The notes under the pieces are model-generated. The model did not search any database and was not told where the DNA came from. It saw only the letters and a program-made list of their open reading frames with translations. Position numbers and translations under genes: made by a program. A stretch of 64,000 bases of DNA from Candidatus Protochlamydia phocaeensis (lineage in GTDB: Bacteria > Chlamydiota > Chlamydiia > Chlamydiales > Parachlamydiaceae), in NCBI RefSeq assembly GCF_001545115.1, contig NZ_FCNU01000017.1, positions 22,428 through 86,427 of the forward strand. The letters are read 5' to 3'. Every line of letters begins with the position of its first letter. Positions within the stretch are counted from its first letter, which is position 1. Shown in pieces: positions 35,591-45,600 of this stretch.

Positions 35591-36243
35591 TTTACTTTTG
35601 GGGAGCAGGTCAGTCCCAACTGTCTTGACTGTCTTCCCGCTTTGCTTCAATAGCTCTTCTGCTCCATCGCTACACTGGCTAACTGTTATAGCATGGGCGA
35701 CTATTTCTTGAGTTTTAGGATCTACAGCCAGATGGATTTTAATCCATTTGCGAGGCCTTCCACTTCCATGAATCTTGACGTTCCATTCTCCTTCCCCGAT
35801 GACTTTTAACCCGGAAGCATCTAAAAGAACAGTTTGTGGACAACGCAAGCTTAGCTTGGGAAGAGAATCCTTAAGTAGACAAGCTCTTTTGCAGATAAGA
35901 GAATAGGTTGGCAATTTGAGCTCTTTATATCAGTGCAAGGACGGATTTGGCAAATCCTTCCAGTATTCTATAAGGTAGTCTTTCTATAAGGTAGTCTATA
36001 GTGAATCTTCACCATCATAAGCAGGATTAACGAATGAGGAAATTCGATAGGCCTTCCTTTTCCTTTCTTTTGAGCTAATATACTTAAAGATTTAAACAAT
36101 TTGGGATCGATGAAAAAAGTGAAGAGTTGTTTGTTATAGTAAGCCTAATTGCGTTCGGGTATCTGAAACTCCTTTGTTTTCTCTTGCCGGAGAGACAAGG
36201 AGTTTCTTTTTTTAGACATTTTTCTCAATTTTTCAACACAGCT
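35590..36243 (-). pseudogene. Decayed IS5/IS903-like element with transposase remnant
   Basis: On the minus strand the end AGCTGTGTTGAAAAATT (outer base about 36243) precedes a start at 36219 (MSKKRNSLSLRQEK). Broken frames then read NKQLFTFFIDPKLFK, GKGRPIEFPHSLIL and MMVKIHYRLPYR, and after a small duplication LLDASGLKVIGEGEWNVKIH with the first catalytic Asp and HLAVDPKTQEIVA. The 3' part is missing. It points opposite to the IS remnant at 26078, and its transposase start differs from that one, so the two are related but not copies of one element. Confidence 0.75.
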
Positions 36244-36274
36244 AAAAAATGGACAAAAGATATTATAATTTATA

Positions 36275-36649
36275 TTAGTTTCGATCTCTGCCGTCATAAC
36301 TATCACTGTGCGGACACCTCTCTCCTCCGTAGCAACCATCACCAGGATCATTGCCATAAGGATGGCCATTTGGACAGTCTCCATAAAGGCCTGCCAAATA
36401 ATGCATTCCATCGGCATCATAGTAGATTGCTTGAACTGCGACATAACTATTATCTTGCTGAATAAATAATCCCTCTTGCGTGGCAACTAATTGCTCCGGC
36501 GAGAAGTAAACTTTCTTTAATACTAAAGCCTGTTGATCGACAGGAATTAAATGACTTCCTGTTGAGAAATAATAGGTATCCACATTCTGGCCGGCAAAGC
36601 AGGAAACGGATAGAATAGAGCTTAATAAGAAACCTCTAATGAATTTCAT
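36275..36649 (-). CDS. Small secreted protein, unknown
   Basis: The protein has 124 residues from ATG 36649, which follows AGGAG and gives a clear signal peptide (MKFIRGFLLSSILSVSCFAG). The upstream frame start at 36691 would spoil it. The mature part has a strand-rich domain (VYFSPEQLVATQEGLFIQQ) and a C-terminus rich in Gly, Asp, Tyr and Cys (NDPGDGCYGGERCPHSDSYD) with three cysteines and two histidines that could bind metal or form disulfides. The 18 nt ending at the ATG are identical to those of the orphan gene at 11703. Function is unknown. Confidence 0.75.
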   Translation of the reverse strand: MKFIRGFLLSSILSVSCFAGQNVDTYYFSTGSHLIPVDQQALVLKKVYFSPEQLVATQEGLFIQQDNSYVAVQAIYYDADGMHYLAGLYGDCPNGHPYGNDPGDGCYGGERCPHSDSYDGRDRN

Positions 36650-36754
36650 AAAAATTCTCCTGAAAATTTTAGGGATGAGCCATTTATACAAACCTTGCCC
36701 TAATCTATCAAGAAAATTGTTGATAATTCACGGAAAACAACCGCTGAAATTTTT

Positions 36755-38965
36755 TTATTCGCTGAGCAATTTTAAATGGACAATCAATTCTTTGTTGCCA
36801 ACCAAGCTATCGCTATTTTTATATCCCCATTCCGGATGAATATATAAAATATAGGCCTGCTCGGGATAAAGATAAGGCAGACTTTGATAAATCCCTCTTA
36901 TTAAGCCTGATTCGCAGACGATTTCCTCTGAAGAAGGCTTTATCAGTTTTCCGTTTTTATCTCTAATCGCATACTTAATCATTTTGATTGAATTTTCTTC
37001 GGCGGGTTTTTCTCTCACCGCTCCTTTACAGTAAACGCGGCCAGGATGCAGGCACACATACGCAGGATCTTTGCTTAAATCAGCGAAAACATGATCAGCT
37101 TGTTGATAAGCCTCTTGGCGCTTTTGCTGATAAATTTTCCAATGGAGATGATTGAGCCGTTTAAAGCTTTCGCTTGACGGCATGTTAAAGTCAATTAGTT
37201 GTAAATCGACTGAATTAATTGCTTCGCATAAGTCAGCAATCGCAAAAAGCGAATGAGCATTTTTTAAATAATCATATAGGTTATAGCCCAAAACGTACAG
37301 ATAGTTTAGTAAAGCCTCTTCTGTATCCGGCAAAGGCTTATCCGCTTCCTGTTTAAAGGAAAGAGTCTCTAGCGTTATCTCCTTTTGTTCGGACGTTTCT
37401 TCTTCTATTATTTCAATTAATTTTACGTAAGCCTGAAGACCTACATTGGGGTCTAGAAAGCCATTTTCTCCATAAGCCATTTCCGGATGAAGGTAGATCA
37501 TTCTTTCTTCTCCGGTCTTCATGCCCTGCATGCCTTGAATAAAACTAGGAAGCAGCAGGGAAAAATCGATTTCTTCTTCCTCAGCTTGGCCAATCACCGG
37601 TTCTTTATTAAAAATACGGATAGCATAGTCAAGTTTTGCTTTTTTATACCGCTTGTCCAGGATTTTGCCTTTGCCTTCCGCTTTGACATGATAGCCAAGT
37701 TTGAAAGGGACTATCCAATTGATGGCATTATTACTGGCCAATTGATTCAGCCAGCTCTCGGTTTGCATCAAATTTCGCTTGGCTTCGGCTTTTCGAACAG
37801 ATCTCAAGTAGCCGGTGAATGCTTTGCCAATTGTCTCTTTAGGTTTTTCTTCGCCTTTGCAAGCCTCTATTAAACCTTTGCAAAGCGACTTTCTACTTGC
37901 TTCATTTGCGCTGGGCAACCCTTTTAGTAATTGATAGGCAATCAACTGCGCATCTGTGAATGATTGTTGGGGTTCTTTTATTGACTTTTGCGCAGAAGAT
38001 TGTGGGATAGCGTTCTTTAACAAGCGAGATAAGAGATTTTCTAAAAATTTATCCTCTTCAATCCAACTTTGAATAATCCTTTGATCTTTTGTATAGCTCT
38101 CTAATATTTGCCGGGTCTCTTGATCTTCTTTAAAGATGCCAAAAACGGGGAAGGCAGGCAAAATGGCGCGATGCATTTGCGGAGTTTTTTTCTCGTGAGA
38201 GAGCAAAGCCTTATACTCTTCTTGCAAAGTCTTATAGTACAAAGAGGGAATGGACTTAATAGACCGATCAAAGTTGGAATAATTTAAATCCATTTCCGGA
38301 GGATAAATAGACAACTGTTTTTTCCTTGGCAGATAAGGAGCTTCCTCTCTCATCAAAGCCATAGTCCGAAGTTCTTCTATGCGCTCATAAGGAATCGCGT
38401 TTTGAGAACCGAATCCCATAATAATGCCCATTAAGACATTGCTTTTAAAAATAGGCTTTTGGGGATCGGTTAAATATTTCAACAAAGATTGAAAATCTAT
38501 ATTAGGATCGACAATGAACTGGAAAAAGGCTTTGTTTGCTTCAAATACCTTCTCTAAAGAGCCAGGGTTGATCCACAACAGGTGAATCCAATTCGGATGA
38601 GTGGAAAAAGCCCTATCTTTGCAATGAATAAGAATATGCCCATTTGAAAATACGTCAAAATGCTGCCGCCAGAGCTGCCATCCTTCTGCAAGCTCAACCG
38701 ATCGCTGGTGGTCGCGGCCTCCCCAACGCTGAACCAATAGAAAAGGCGAAGATCTAATCCCTTCTACACAAACAGGCTTTGATCCAAGCACTACATATCC
38801 GCCTTCTGAATTAATCAGCATGGTTTTAAAAAATACTTCTAATGCTTCCCTTTCATCAATGGATCGTTCATTTAGCACCTCTTGCCAAAGTAGGGTTTCC
38901 TCTGCAGATAAAGACAAAATAACCATTAAGGAGACAAGTAGGTAAGAGAAAAAAGCACGTTTCAT
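36755..38965 (-). CDS. Secreted FKBP/Mip-like peptidyl-prolyl isomerase, large
   Basis: The 736-residue protein has a signal peptide (residues 1-21). Residues 22-380 are unrecognised. A Mip-type FKBP N-terminal region (KAEAKRNLMQTESWLNQLAS) lies near 393-412. The first FKBP domain (about 425-530) includes LLPSFIQGMQGMKTGEERMI and HPEMAYGENG, the expected FKBP end. A second, more degenerate FKBP-like half (about 650-735) has LIRGIYQSLPYLYPEQAYIL and HPEWGYKN. Mip proteins of intracellular bacteria are secreted or surface folding factors linked to infection. At more than twice the usual Mip size, with an unknown N-terminal half and tandem FKBP units, this is an unusual member. Confidence 0.8.
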   Translation of the reverse strand: MKRAFFSYLLVSLMVILSLSAEETLLWQEVLNERSIDEREALEVFFKTMLINSEGGYVVLGSKPVCVEGIRSSPFLLVQRWGGRDHQRSVELAEGWQLWRQHFDVFSNGHILIHCKDRAFSTHPNWIHLLWINPGSLEKVFEANKAFFQFIVDPNIDFQSLLKYLTDPQKPIFKSNVLMGIIMGFGSQNAIPYERIEELRTMALMREEAPYLPRKKQLSIYPPEMDLNYSNFDRSIKSIPSLYYKTLQEEYKALLSHEKKTPQMHRAILPAFPVFGIFKEDQETRQILESYTKDQRIIQSWIEEDKFLENLLSRLLKNAIPQSSAQKSIKEPQQSFTDAQLIAYQLLKGLPSANEASRKSLCKGLIEACKGEEKPKETIGKAFTGYLRSVRKAEAKRNLMQTESWLNQLASNNAINWIVPFKLGYHVKAEGKGKILDKRYKKAKLDYAIRIFNKEPVIGQAEEEEIDFSLLLPSFIQGMQGMKTGEERMIYLHPEMAYGENGFLDPNVGLQAYVKLIEIIEEETSEQKEITLETLSFKQEADKPLPDTEEALLNYLYVLGYNLYDYLKNAHSLFAIADLCEAINSVDLQLIDFNMPSSESFKRLNHLHWKIYQQKRQEAYQQADHVFADLSKDPAYVCLHPGRVYCKGAVREKPAEENSIKMIKYAIRDKNGKLIKPSSEEIVCESGLIRGIYQSLPYLYPEQAYILYIHPEWGYKNSDSLVGNKELIVHLKLLSE

Positions 38966-39084
38966 GATGAATTAGATGATTCTTTAGAGGTGTTATGAGT
39001 CAAAATTATTTCTTTTATTTATAATTTTGAAAATTGTGAATTTATAAATTTTTTAGCAAATTAAGGCAATTTTAATTGATGACA

Positions 39085-39210
39085 TGCCCTAGGATATGTC
39101 TATAAATTGCTAAGATCTAGTTCGAGTCCTTTCTCTTATTGTCCCCTAGGAAGAAAAATAACCTCAAATATCGATTGCGATGGGTTTTTATCTATCCTCT
39201 AAGCCATCTG
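39085..39210. repeat. Family B palindromic repeat
   Basis: Both arms are visible: CTAAGATCTAGTTCGAGTCC with CCCCTAGGAAG in the middle, then CTCAAATATCGATTGCGATG, GGTTTTTATC and CTCTAAGCC. It fills part of the 397-bp gap between the divergent FKBP gene and the 60-aa gene; the rest is AT-rich. Confidence 0.6.
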
Positions 39211-39362
39211 CTATGAGGGCGGACAAAATGCGGCCTATCAATTCCGTGCATGAAAATACGAGTCAAATTTGGCTCTTTGGTCTTTGACCAGAAAATTCAT
39301 AGGCATACTCGCAATAGTTGGCATATTCCTTGCAAAGTTTATAATGAACCTTGGAGGTTAAT

Positions 39363-39545
39363 ATGACTAAGAAGGATCTTCAAAACGAAATTGCTCGCTT
39401 AGAATCTTTAAATGACCATTTATTAACAGAATTAAGCTACATTGACCATCTAATGCGTTTAGTTGGCTTTAAAGATGGAATCGAAACCGTCAAGGCTACA
39501 GCTTTAGAGTTATGCGAAATGGAAAATGAAAACCCAGATCAGTAA
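39363..39545 (+). CDS. Small coiled-coil protein, 60 aa
   Basis: ATG 39363 follows GGAGG at 5-6 nt, a strong ribosome binding site, so it was preferred over an earlier ATG at 39351. The peptide is a single amphipathic helix with leucines in heptads (LQNEIARLESLNDHLLTELS), followed by MRLVGFKDGIETVKATALEL and an acidic end. It is cytosolic, with no motif. The good start signal and protein-like composition support a real gene. Function is unknown. Confidence 0.7.
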   Translation: MTKKDLQNEIARLESLNDHLLTELSYIDHLMRLVGFKDGIETVKATALELCEMENENPDQ

Positions 39546-39568
39546 ACCAAGCAATCACTTTCTTAGAA

Positions 39569-39665
39569 GTGTATTAAAACCACCAATAACCTATTTTTCT
39601 CCTTAGCAGGACACGTGAGATAGAGGGACGATTGAGTGAATATGGCCCTCTATCTCCTGTTTCTT
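39569..39665. repeat. Family B repeat fragment
   Basis: TATTAAAACCACCAATAACC followed by a pyrimidine-rich TTTTTCTCC segment matches the left arm of family B, 24 bp after the small gene's stop. Confidence 0.5.
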
Positions 39666-39859
39666 TTGGGGAAAAGAAGTCAAAACGTCGCTTATTCCTT
39701 CTCTTTTATTTCAAAAAATGCCAAATCACGGAATTCTAGACAGGTCTTCTTGTGCTAAGGATTTTGTCTATACACTCAGCTTATAAAGCTTTCTTACCTT
39801 TTAAAGTGCAGTTCCCTCATATCCAAGATCGCCTAACGTGTTCCTTAAGAGGGGAAAAA

Positions 39860-40150
39860 TGCCTGGATTTATGACGATTGCACACTCCTTATATAGACAG
39901 ATGACGCGTTGGAAAGAAAAAACAAATCATCAAACTTCCCAAAGATCATATACTTCTTTAATTTGCAAGAAGATCTGATATAAAACTGAGTCAATTGCTT
40001 GTCTAGGAACGCGCCTTAGACGCTCTTCAAGGACTTCGCAGCGGAGAGGAACGTGGCCCTAAAAGTCAAGTTAAGGACAGGGAAAGCGCATTCAAGAATT
40101 GGAGCGTATGCTTGATAAAACGCTAGAAAAAAAGAAGCAATCAGAATAAT
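39860..40150 (+). pseudogene. Degraded coding remnant, possibly a transposase OrfA
   Basis: Broken frames can be followed: from 39971 as SDIKLSQLLV, a TAG at 40004, then ERALDALQGLRSGEERGPKS, and after a frame change RIQELERMLDKTLEKKKQSE to a stop. The second part resembles the helical end of IS3-type OrfA proteins, but this is a weak match made by eye. It lies in the 685-bp gap before the Inc-like gene, which otherwise shows only a family B fragment. Confidence 0.3.
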
Positions 40151-40230
40151 TAAAAATTTACAGATCTTTAAAATGGCTTAATCAATAAATTGTAAATTGC
40201 CTTTTATGAGTTTAATAAAGAAGGAATAGA

Positions 40231-41157
40231 ATGTATATAAGTCAACGCGCTTGGATGATTCACCCTCAGCACATCTTTTCTCTGCCTCCCAGTATTCAAG
40301 TCTCTCGAGAACAATTGTGCACAATCGATCGCCAAACGTATGCTGTTGCTCAAACACGTTTGGCCTTTTTTAGCGAAACATGGCTAAAAGTTGGAATAAA
40401 TATTTGTAAGGGGATAGGAATTATAGCTGCCGCAGTCACTGCGGTGACAGGGTATTTCGGCCTATTATTTATTCGTGCAGGCGCTATGCCTGTATTTTAT
40501 AAAATGTTGCCTCCTTTCTTTCTTGGATCCCTAACTGTTGTCGTTTGCTTAATGGGAAAACAGGTAATTCGTTGGGAACAAAAAGAGCGCTTTAAAAGGG
40601 AGTGCTTAGAATTTGAACATCAATTGATCGAATGGAGAGATCCTTGTGTTGCCTTTAAGGATGCCTTAAAAAATTTTCAACACAATAAATCAGTCGAGAA
40701 TTTACTTGTCTTAGAACAAAAAGGAGAAGTGCTGAAAGAAAAGCTTACCGAACTAGACAGCCGACTGGTCCATATGACCGAACGCTTAAAGGAGCATTAT
40801 AACATGTTATTTGGTTCTACTCGGACATTTAATAATGGCGGCACATGGACAGATTATTGGACACATTGTTTTCGAAATGAGCTCGCCTTAAATTTATCTG
40901 AGGGTCGTTCAAGCACCGAAAAGATTCCGGAGGCGCTTGAAAGAATGCGTCAGCATGGATCCTTGCAGGATCTCGCTTTGCCTTCCACCGAGACTTTAAG
41001 CAAAAGGCAACAAGAAAATATCATTCATGCTAATTATATTTTAGAACGACTGTATAAGAAATTTCTTCCAAATTCGCCTAATCTCGCTTCGCCGGATGAA
41101 TGGCTAGAGCGCGCTCGCGCAAGTTTGGCTGCTTTTCGTTCGACTCTTGACCACTAA
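40231..41157 (+). CDS. Inc-like two-helix membrane protein
   Basis: This 308-residue protein has two closely spaced membrane helices at about residues 60-81 (GIGIIAAAVTAVTGYFGLLF) and 92-109 (PPFFLGSLTVVVCLMG). A short loop separates them, and a long helical, coiled-coil-prone cytosolic tail follows (about 113-200, 235-300). Such a bilobed hydrophobic hairpin without a cleavable signal is the hallmark of chlamydial inclusion membrane proteins, which are exported by type III secretion. The upstream tail includes about 59 soluble residues suited for a secretion signal. A family A repeat follows the stop codon directly. Assignment rests on topology only. Confidence 0.7.
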   Translation: MYISQRAWMIHPQHIFSLPPSIQVSREQLCTIDRQTYAVAQTRLAFFSETWLKVGINICKGIGIIAAAVTAVTGYFGLLFIRAGAMPVFYKMLPPFFLGSLTVVVCLMGKQVIRWEQKERFKRECLEFEHQLIEWRDPCVAFKDALKNFQHNKSVENLLVLEQKGEVLKEKLTELDSRLVHMTERLKEHYNMLFGSTRTFNNGGTWTDYWTHCFRNELALNLSEGRSSTEKIPEALERMRQHGSLQDLALPSTETLSKRQQENIIHANYILERLYKKFLPNSPNLASPDEWLERARASLAAFRSTLDH

Positions 41158-41262
41158 TAACTTGCGTTTGGAGTTTTTTTGCTCTTTCGACTGCGTCAAA
41201 GGTGCGGAGATGAACAAATGGCAAGAGCTTTCCCGTCAGTCCAAAGGGCAAAGAAAGTCAAA
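41158..41262. repeat. Family A MITE-like element
   Basis: The copy begins immediately after the stop of the Inc-like gene: AATAACTTGCGTTTGGAGTT, core TGCGGAGATGAACAAATGGC, and a partly degraded right arm (GTCAGTCCAAAGGGCAAAG). The remaining gap to 41630 holds AT-rich sequence and a family B repeat. Confidence 0.65.
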
Positions 41263-41454
41263 TTGCCCGCGCTAAGGTGTTTTCCTAAATGGCTAATGGC
41301 CGGCTTCAAAGCGATTTTCTTTCCGGGAAATAATCTTGAATATAGACAGTGTTTAATAACTATTATTGATAAAATTTATTGTTAAAGCTTCTATTTTTTA
41401 CTAAAATATAATATAATAATATTTGAATTATATTTTTTATATTATTTCAATAGC

Positions 41455-41545
41455 TTCGCGTCTTTAGAGCGTGTCTTCAAATTGCTAATAGCCTATATTT
41501 CAGGGGATTTCTCTCAAGGGAGGAAAAAAATTGAATCTATTATGG
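41455..41545. repeat. Family B repeat, diverged
   Basis: TTGCTAATAGCCTATATTTC, then TTCTCTCAAGGGAGGAAAA and TTGAATC, resemble the B copy near 52090 more than the consensus; the terminal GGTTTTAAT arm is not preserved. Confidence 0.4.
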
Positions 41546-41582
41546 ATTCGAAGACAGTCTTTTACAGATCATTATTTGATCT

Positions 41583-41615
41583 ATAAAAAGCCTAAAAATG
41601 GGTTAGGCTTTTTAT
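41583..41615 (-). terminator. Rho-independent terminator of the Bax1-like gene
   Basis: A perfect 13-bp inverted repeat (ATAAAAAGCCTAA / TTAGGCTTTTTAT) with a 7-nt loop ends 14 bp after the stop of the minus-strand gene. The stem itself supplies the T-run. Confidence 0.8.
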
Positions 41616-41629
41616 AGAATTTGAAAGCT

Positions 41630-42376
41630 TTACTTGCGTTCGTTGAGTTTGGCCAAAAGACGCAGGATCTCAATATATAGCCAAACGAGAGTCACCATCA
41701 AGGCAAAGGCACCATACCATTCCATATATTTTGGCACGCCGGCACGGGCGCCTTGTTCAATGAAATCAAAGTCGATAATAAAATTTAAGGCGGCGATGAT
41801 GACGACAAAAACGCTAAAGAGAATGCTGAAAAGGCCGCTGCCATTGATAAAAGCGACATTGATCCCGAAAAATCCGAGAATAATGGCGACAAAATAAACA
41901 AGGGCAATGCCACCAGTGGCTGCAACGACGCCAAGCTTGAAATTTTCAGATGGTTGGATCCAGCCGGATTGATAGGCAACCAGCATAACCAGCAGAGTAG
42001 CAATCGATAAGCTGACCGCTTGCATGACAATTCCGGGATAGGCTTTTTCGAACATGCTGGAAATGCCCCCTAGAAAAAGTCCTTCTAATACAGCATAAAG
42101 GGGAGCAGTAAGGGGAGCCCAATTTTTCTTAAAGACCGTGGCCAACGAAGCGATAAACCCTCCGATCAAACCGACATACATCCAAGTTTGGATAGCGGCT
42201 GGATTTTGTCCGGCAGTGTAAAACATTCTCCATACCCATGCGGCAGGAAGCAGAACAAGGACAAGTAAAGCGAGTGTTTTATAAACTGTTCCTCGAATCG
42301 TCATAGCATTCGATTCGGAGACGAGTCCAAAACCAGAAAAAGGATTGGACAGAAGCGCTGGATTTGAGGATCTCAT
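41630..42376 (-). CDS. Bax inhibitor-1 / YccA family membrane protein
   Basis: The 248-residue protein has seven predicted membrane helices beginning near residue 33. The typical charged intramembrane end reads LNFIIDFDFIEQGARAGVPKYMEWYGAF (in two pieces about residues 193-222), with paired Asp residues that form the pH or calcium sensor in this family, followed by the last helix and LAKLNERK. The soluble N-terminus has about 28 residues. Members are inner-membrane calcium-leak or protease-linked proteins. It stands alone on this strand with its own terminator, divergent from secA. Confidence 0.85.
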   Translation of the reverse strand: MRSSNPALLSNPFSGFGLVSESNAMTIRGTVYKTLALLVLVLLPAAWVWRMFYTAGQNPAAIQTWMYVGLIGGFIASLATVFKKNWAPLTAPLYAVLEGLFLGGISSMFEKAYPGIVMQAVSLSIATLLVMLVAYQSGWIQPSENFKLGVVAATGGIALVYFVAIILGFFGINVAFINGSGLFSILFSVFVVIIAALNFIIDFDFIEQGARAGVPKYMEWYGAFALMVTLVWLYIEILRLLAKLNERK

Positions 42377-42501
42377 TAAAGGTCTCCTTTTCTAAGGTTA
42401 GATTAATTAATACTTTAATGCTTGAAAACCTTTTTGGCAAGTGTGATAAGAGAGTGCTAGGATAATGTGAGGGGCAGGAAAAGGATGAGGTCTTAAATCT
42501 T

Positions 42502-42530
42502 TTGAAAGAAAAGACTTATTATCTTATTAT
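42502..42530 (+). promoter_or_regulatory. secA promoter
   Basis: TTGAAA at 42502-42507 and TATTAT at 42525-42530 are 17 bp apart; each matches the sigma70 consensus at five of six positions. It lies 104 bp upstream of the secA ATG. Confidence 0.55.
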
Positions 42531-42633
42531 TTAACATTAAGTTTATTGTAAATTGATTCTTTGCACTTCGAAGGAGGAGGATGCTTATCCTGTTTGTTCG
42601 GAGGGACACGTCAAATAAAAGAGAAGTATATAT

Positions 42634-45600
42634 ATGTTCGGATTTCTCAGAAAAATTTTCGGCAGTGCGCATGATCGCTTGTTGAGCAAATACCGCAAGA
42701 TTGTCAATGAAGTCAATCGATGGGATGAGCAATTTAAATCTTTGACCGATGATCAATTGCGAGCTAAAACTGCAGAGTTCCGTCAGCGTCTGCAAAAAGG
42801 TGAGACGCTTGATCAGCTTTTACCCGAAGCTTATGGCGTGGTAAAAAATGTTTGCCGTCGTTTGAGTGGCACCGAGATCCATGTATCGGGATACAACCAA
42901 CGCTGGGATATGGTACCTTATGATGTGCAAATTCTTGGTGCAATTGCCATGCATTATGGGGCGATTGCAGAGATGCATACGGGGGAAGGAAAAACGCTGA
43001 CGGCTGTTCTATCTCTTTACCTCAATGCCCTGTCTGGAAAACCTGTTCATCTGGTCACTGTCAACGATTACTTGGCCCAGCGCGACTGCGAATGGGTGGG
43101 GACAGTCATTCGCTGGCTGGGGTTGACAACTGGCGCGTTGACCAACAGCGTGCCTATAGAAGGACGCAAACATATTTATGCTTGCGATGTTGTCTATGGA
43201 ACTGCATCGGAATTCGGCTTTGATTATTTGCGCGACAATTCGATGGCGATGTCGAAAGAAGACCAAGTGCAAAGAGGCTACTACTTTGCCATCATTGACG
43301 AAGTCGACTCGATTCTGATTGACGAAGCCAGAACGCCTTTGATTATTTCAGGTCCCGTCCCTGACAGCCGGCAGATGTATGATGAATTAAAAGAAGGCGT
43401 GGCCGAACTGGTGCGCCGCCAGCGCGATTTGTGCAATCGCTTGGCAAGCGATGCGCGTAAAGTCCTGGATCTTTTGCCCCCGCCAGACTCCGGAATTAAA
43501 AAGGACAAAAAGCAAGAAGAGGCTGAACAGGAAGCTTATCGCAAGCTTTGGCTGGTGGGAAAAGGAACGCCGCAGAATAAATTGCTCAAGCGCTTGAAAG
43601 AAAATCCCGATATTCGCGCTGCTATTGATAAATGGGATCTCTATTACCATGCCGAGCAGAATAAGAGCGAGCGTCTTCAGGCGGTTGCCGAATTGTACAT
43701 GATTGTCGATGAGAAGGGCAATGAGTATGAATTGACGGATCGCGGGATTAGCGCTTGGCAAACGTATACAGGGGGAATCGGCAGTTCAGAAGATTTTATC
43801 ATGATGGACATCAGCCACGAATATATTAAGGTGGATGAAGATCCGACTTTGGATGAAGACGCCAAGATGGCCCGCAAGTTGGAAATTCGCGAAGAAGATG
43901 CCAAGCGTAAAGAGCGCGCGCATAATTTGAGACAGCTGCTCCGTGCACACCTATTGATGGAAAAGGATGTCGATTACATTATTCATGACAATAAAATTGT
44001 CATCATCGATGAGAATACAGGCCGTCCTCAACCGGGCCGCCGCTTCTCTGATGGCCTGCATCAGGCGATTGAAGCCAAGGAAGGGGTAGAAATCCAGAAG
44101 GAAACGCAGACGTATGCGACAATTACGCTGCAAAACTTCTTCCGTATGTATGAGAAGCTGTCCGGCATGACGGGAACGGCGACGACTGAGGCAAATGAAT
44201 TTAAAGAAATCTACAAGTTAGATGTTCTAGAGATCCCCACTCACCGCCCTTGCCGCCGCGTTGATTACAATGACGAAATTTATATGACCGAGCGGGAGAA
44301 ATATAACTCTATTTTAAAAGAAGTGCGCGGCATTCACGAGCAAGGCCGTCCCATCTTGATTGGAACAGAGTCTGTCGAAGTATCGGAAAAACTATCGCGC
44401 ATTTTCAAGCAAAATGGCCTTGAGCATACCGTTTTGAATGCTAAGCAAAATGAGCGCGAAGCGGAAATTGTGGCTCAAGCAGGCAGGCGCGGAGCGATCA
44501 CGATTGCCACCAATATGGCCGGTCGTGGAACGGATATTAAGCTAGAAGAGGGTGTAGCCGAACTAGGCGGGCTTTATGTGATGGGAACGACACGACACCA
44601 GTCGCGCCGTATCGACCGTCAGCTTAGGGGCCGTTGCGCACGTCAAGGAGATCCGGGAAATTCCAAATTCTATATCTCATTTGAGGATTCTTTGCTGCGC
44701 CTGTTTGCTTCGCCTCGCATCACTGGTGTCTTGCAGCGTTTCCGTCCGCCAGAAGGCGAGCCCATTTCTGCGGGTATGCTCAATAAATCCATTGAAACGG
44801 CGCAAAAGCGCGTTGAGCAGCGCAATTACATGATGCGCAAGCATACACTGGAATATGATGATGTCATGAATAAGCAGCGGCAGGAAATCTATGCGTTCCG
44901 CAATGAAGTTCTGCAGGTAGAAGATATTGAATCCGTGGCCATTGAGGTTATTGAGAGCGTTTGCGCCATCGGGGCAGAAAAGTTCTTCCAAAGCCATTCT
45001 GAAGAAGGTGGATGGGATCCTGAGGGATATCGCCAATGGCTGCTGCATCTTTTCCCCGTCTCCTTTGATGAGCATGCTTTCGATCAAGAGCATTTGGACG
45101 TCGAGCAAATAGAGTCCATCGCTGCCGAAAAAGTGGTGCAGGCATTTAAGGAAAAACTGGCCAGAGAAAATGCCAAAGTGCCTCTTCAGCTTATCGAAGA
45201 AGGAGAGCCTCCTCGCCCGGCGCATAATGCTGTTCGCAATCTCATGATCCGCAAGACCGATCAAATGTGGCAAGAGCATCTCTTGCGCATGGATCATTTG
45301 CGCTCAGATGTCACATTGCGTGCAGTCGGCCAGCGCGATCCGCTGACTGAATTCAAACATGAAGCTTTTGCTTTATTCGATGAACTTAGCCGCAATCTGC
45401 GCACGGAAGTGGCTCGTGCTGTATTCCGCTTCGAAATTATTCCTCCACAGCAGACATTGCAGCAGCTCCTTCAGGCAGGCTTGCGTTTAGAGACTAATCG
45501 CTCCTTGTTTAATGACCTGCAAAATATTCAGCCCGCTCCTGTGCCTCAAGAAAGGGAAGAGGAACGAGAAGAACAAGAAGAAGAGGAAGATAAATCCGAA

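Noticed and set aside
36119..36465. 112-codon plus-strand frame across 36127-36465
   Set aside because: It overlaps the IS remnant and the end of the secreted-protein gene on the other strand, and has no start signal.
41179..41385. 68-codon plus-strand frame after the Inc-like gene
   Set aside because: Its first half is the family A repeat itself, and it has no ribosome binding site.
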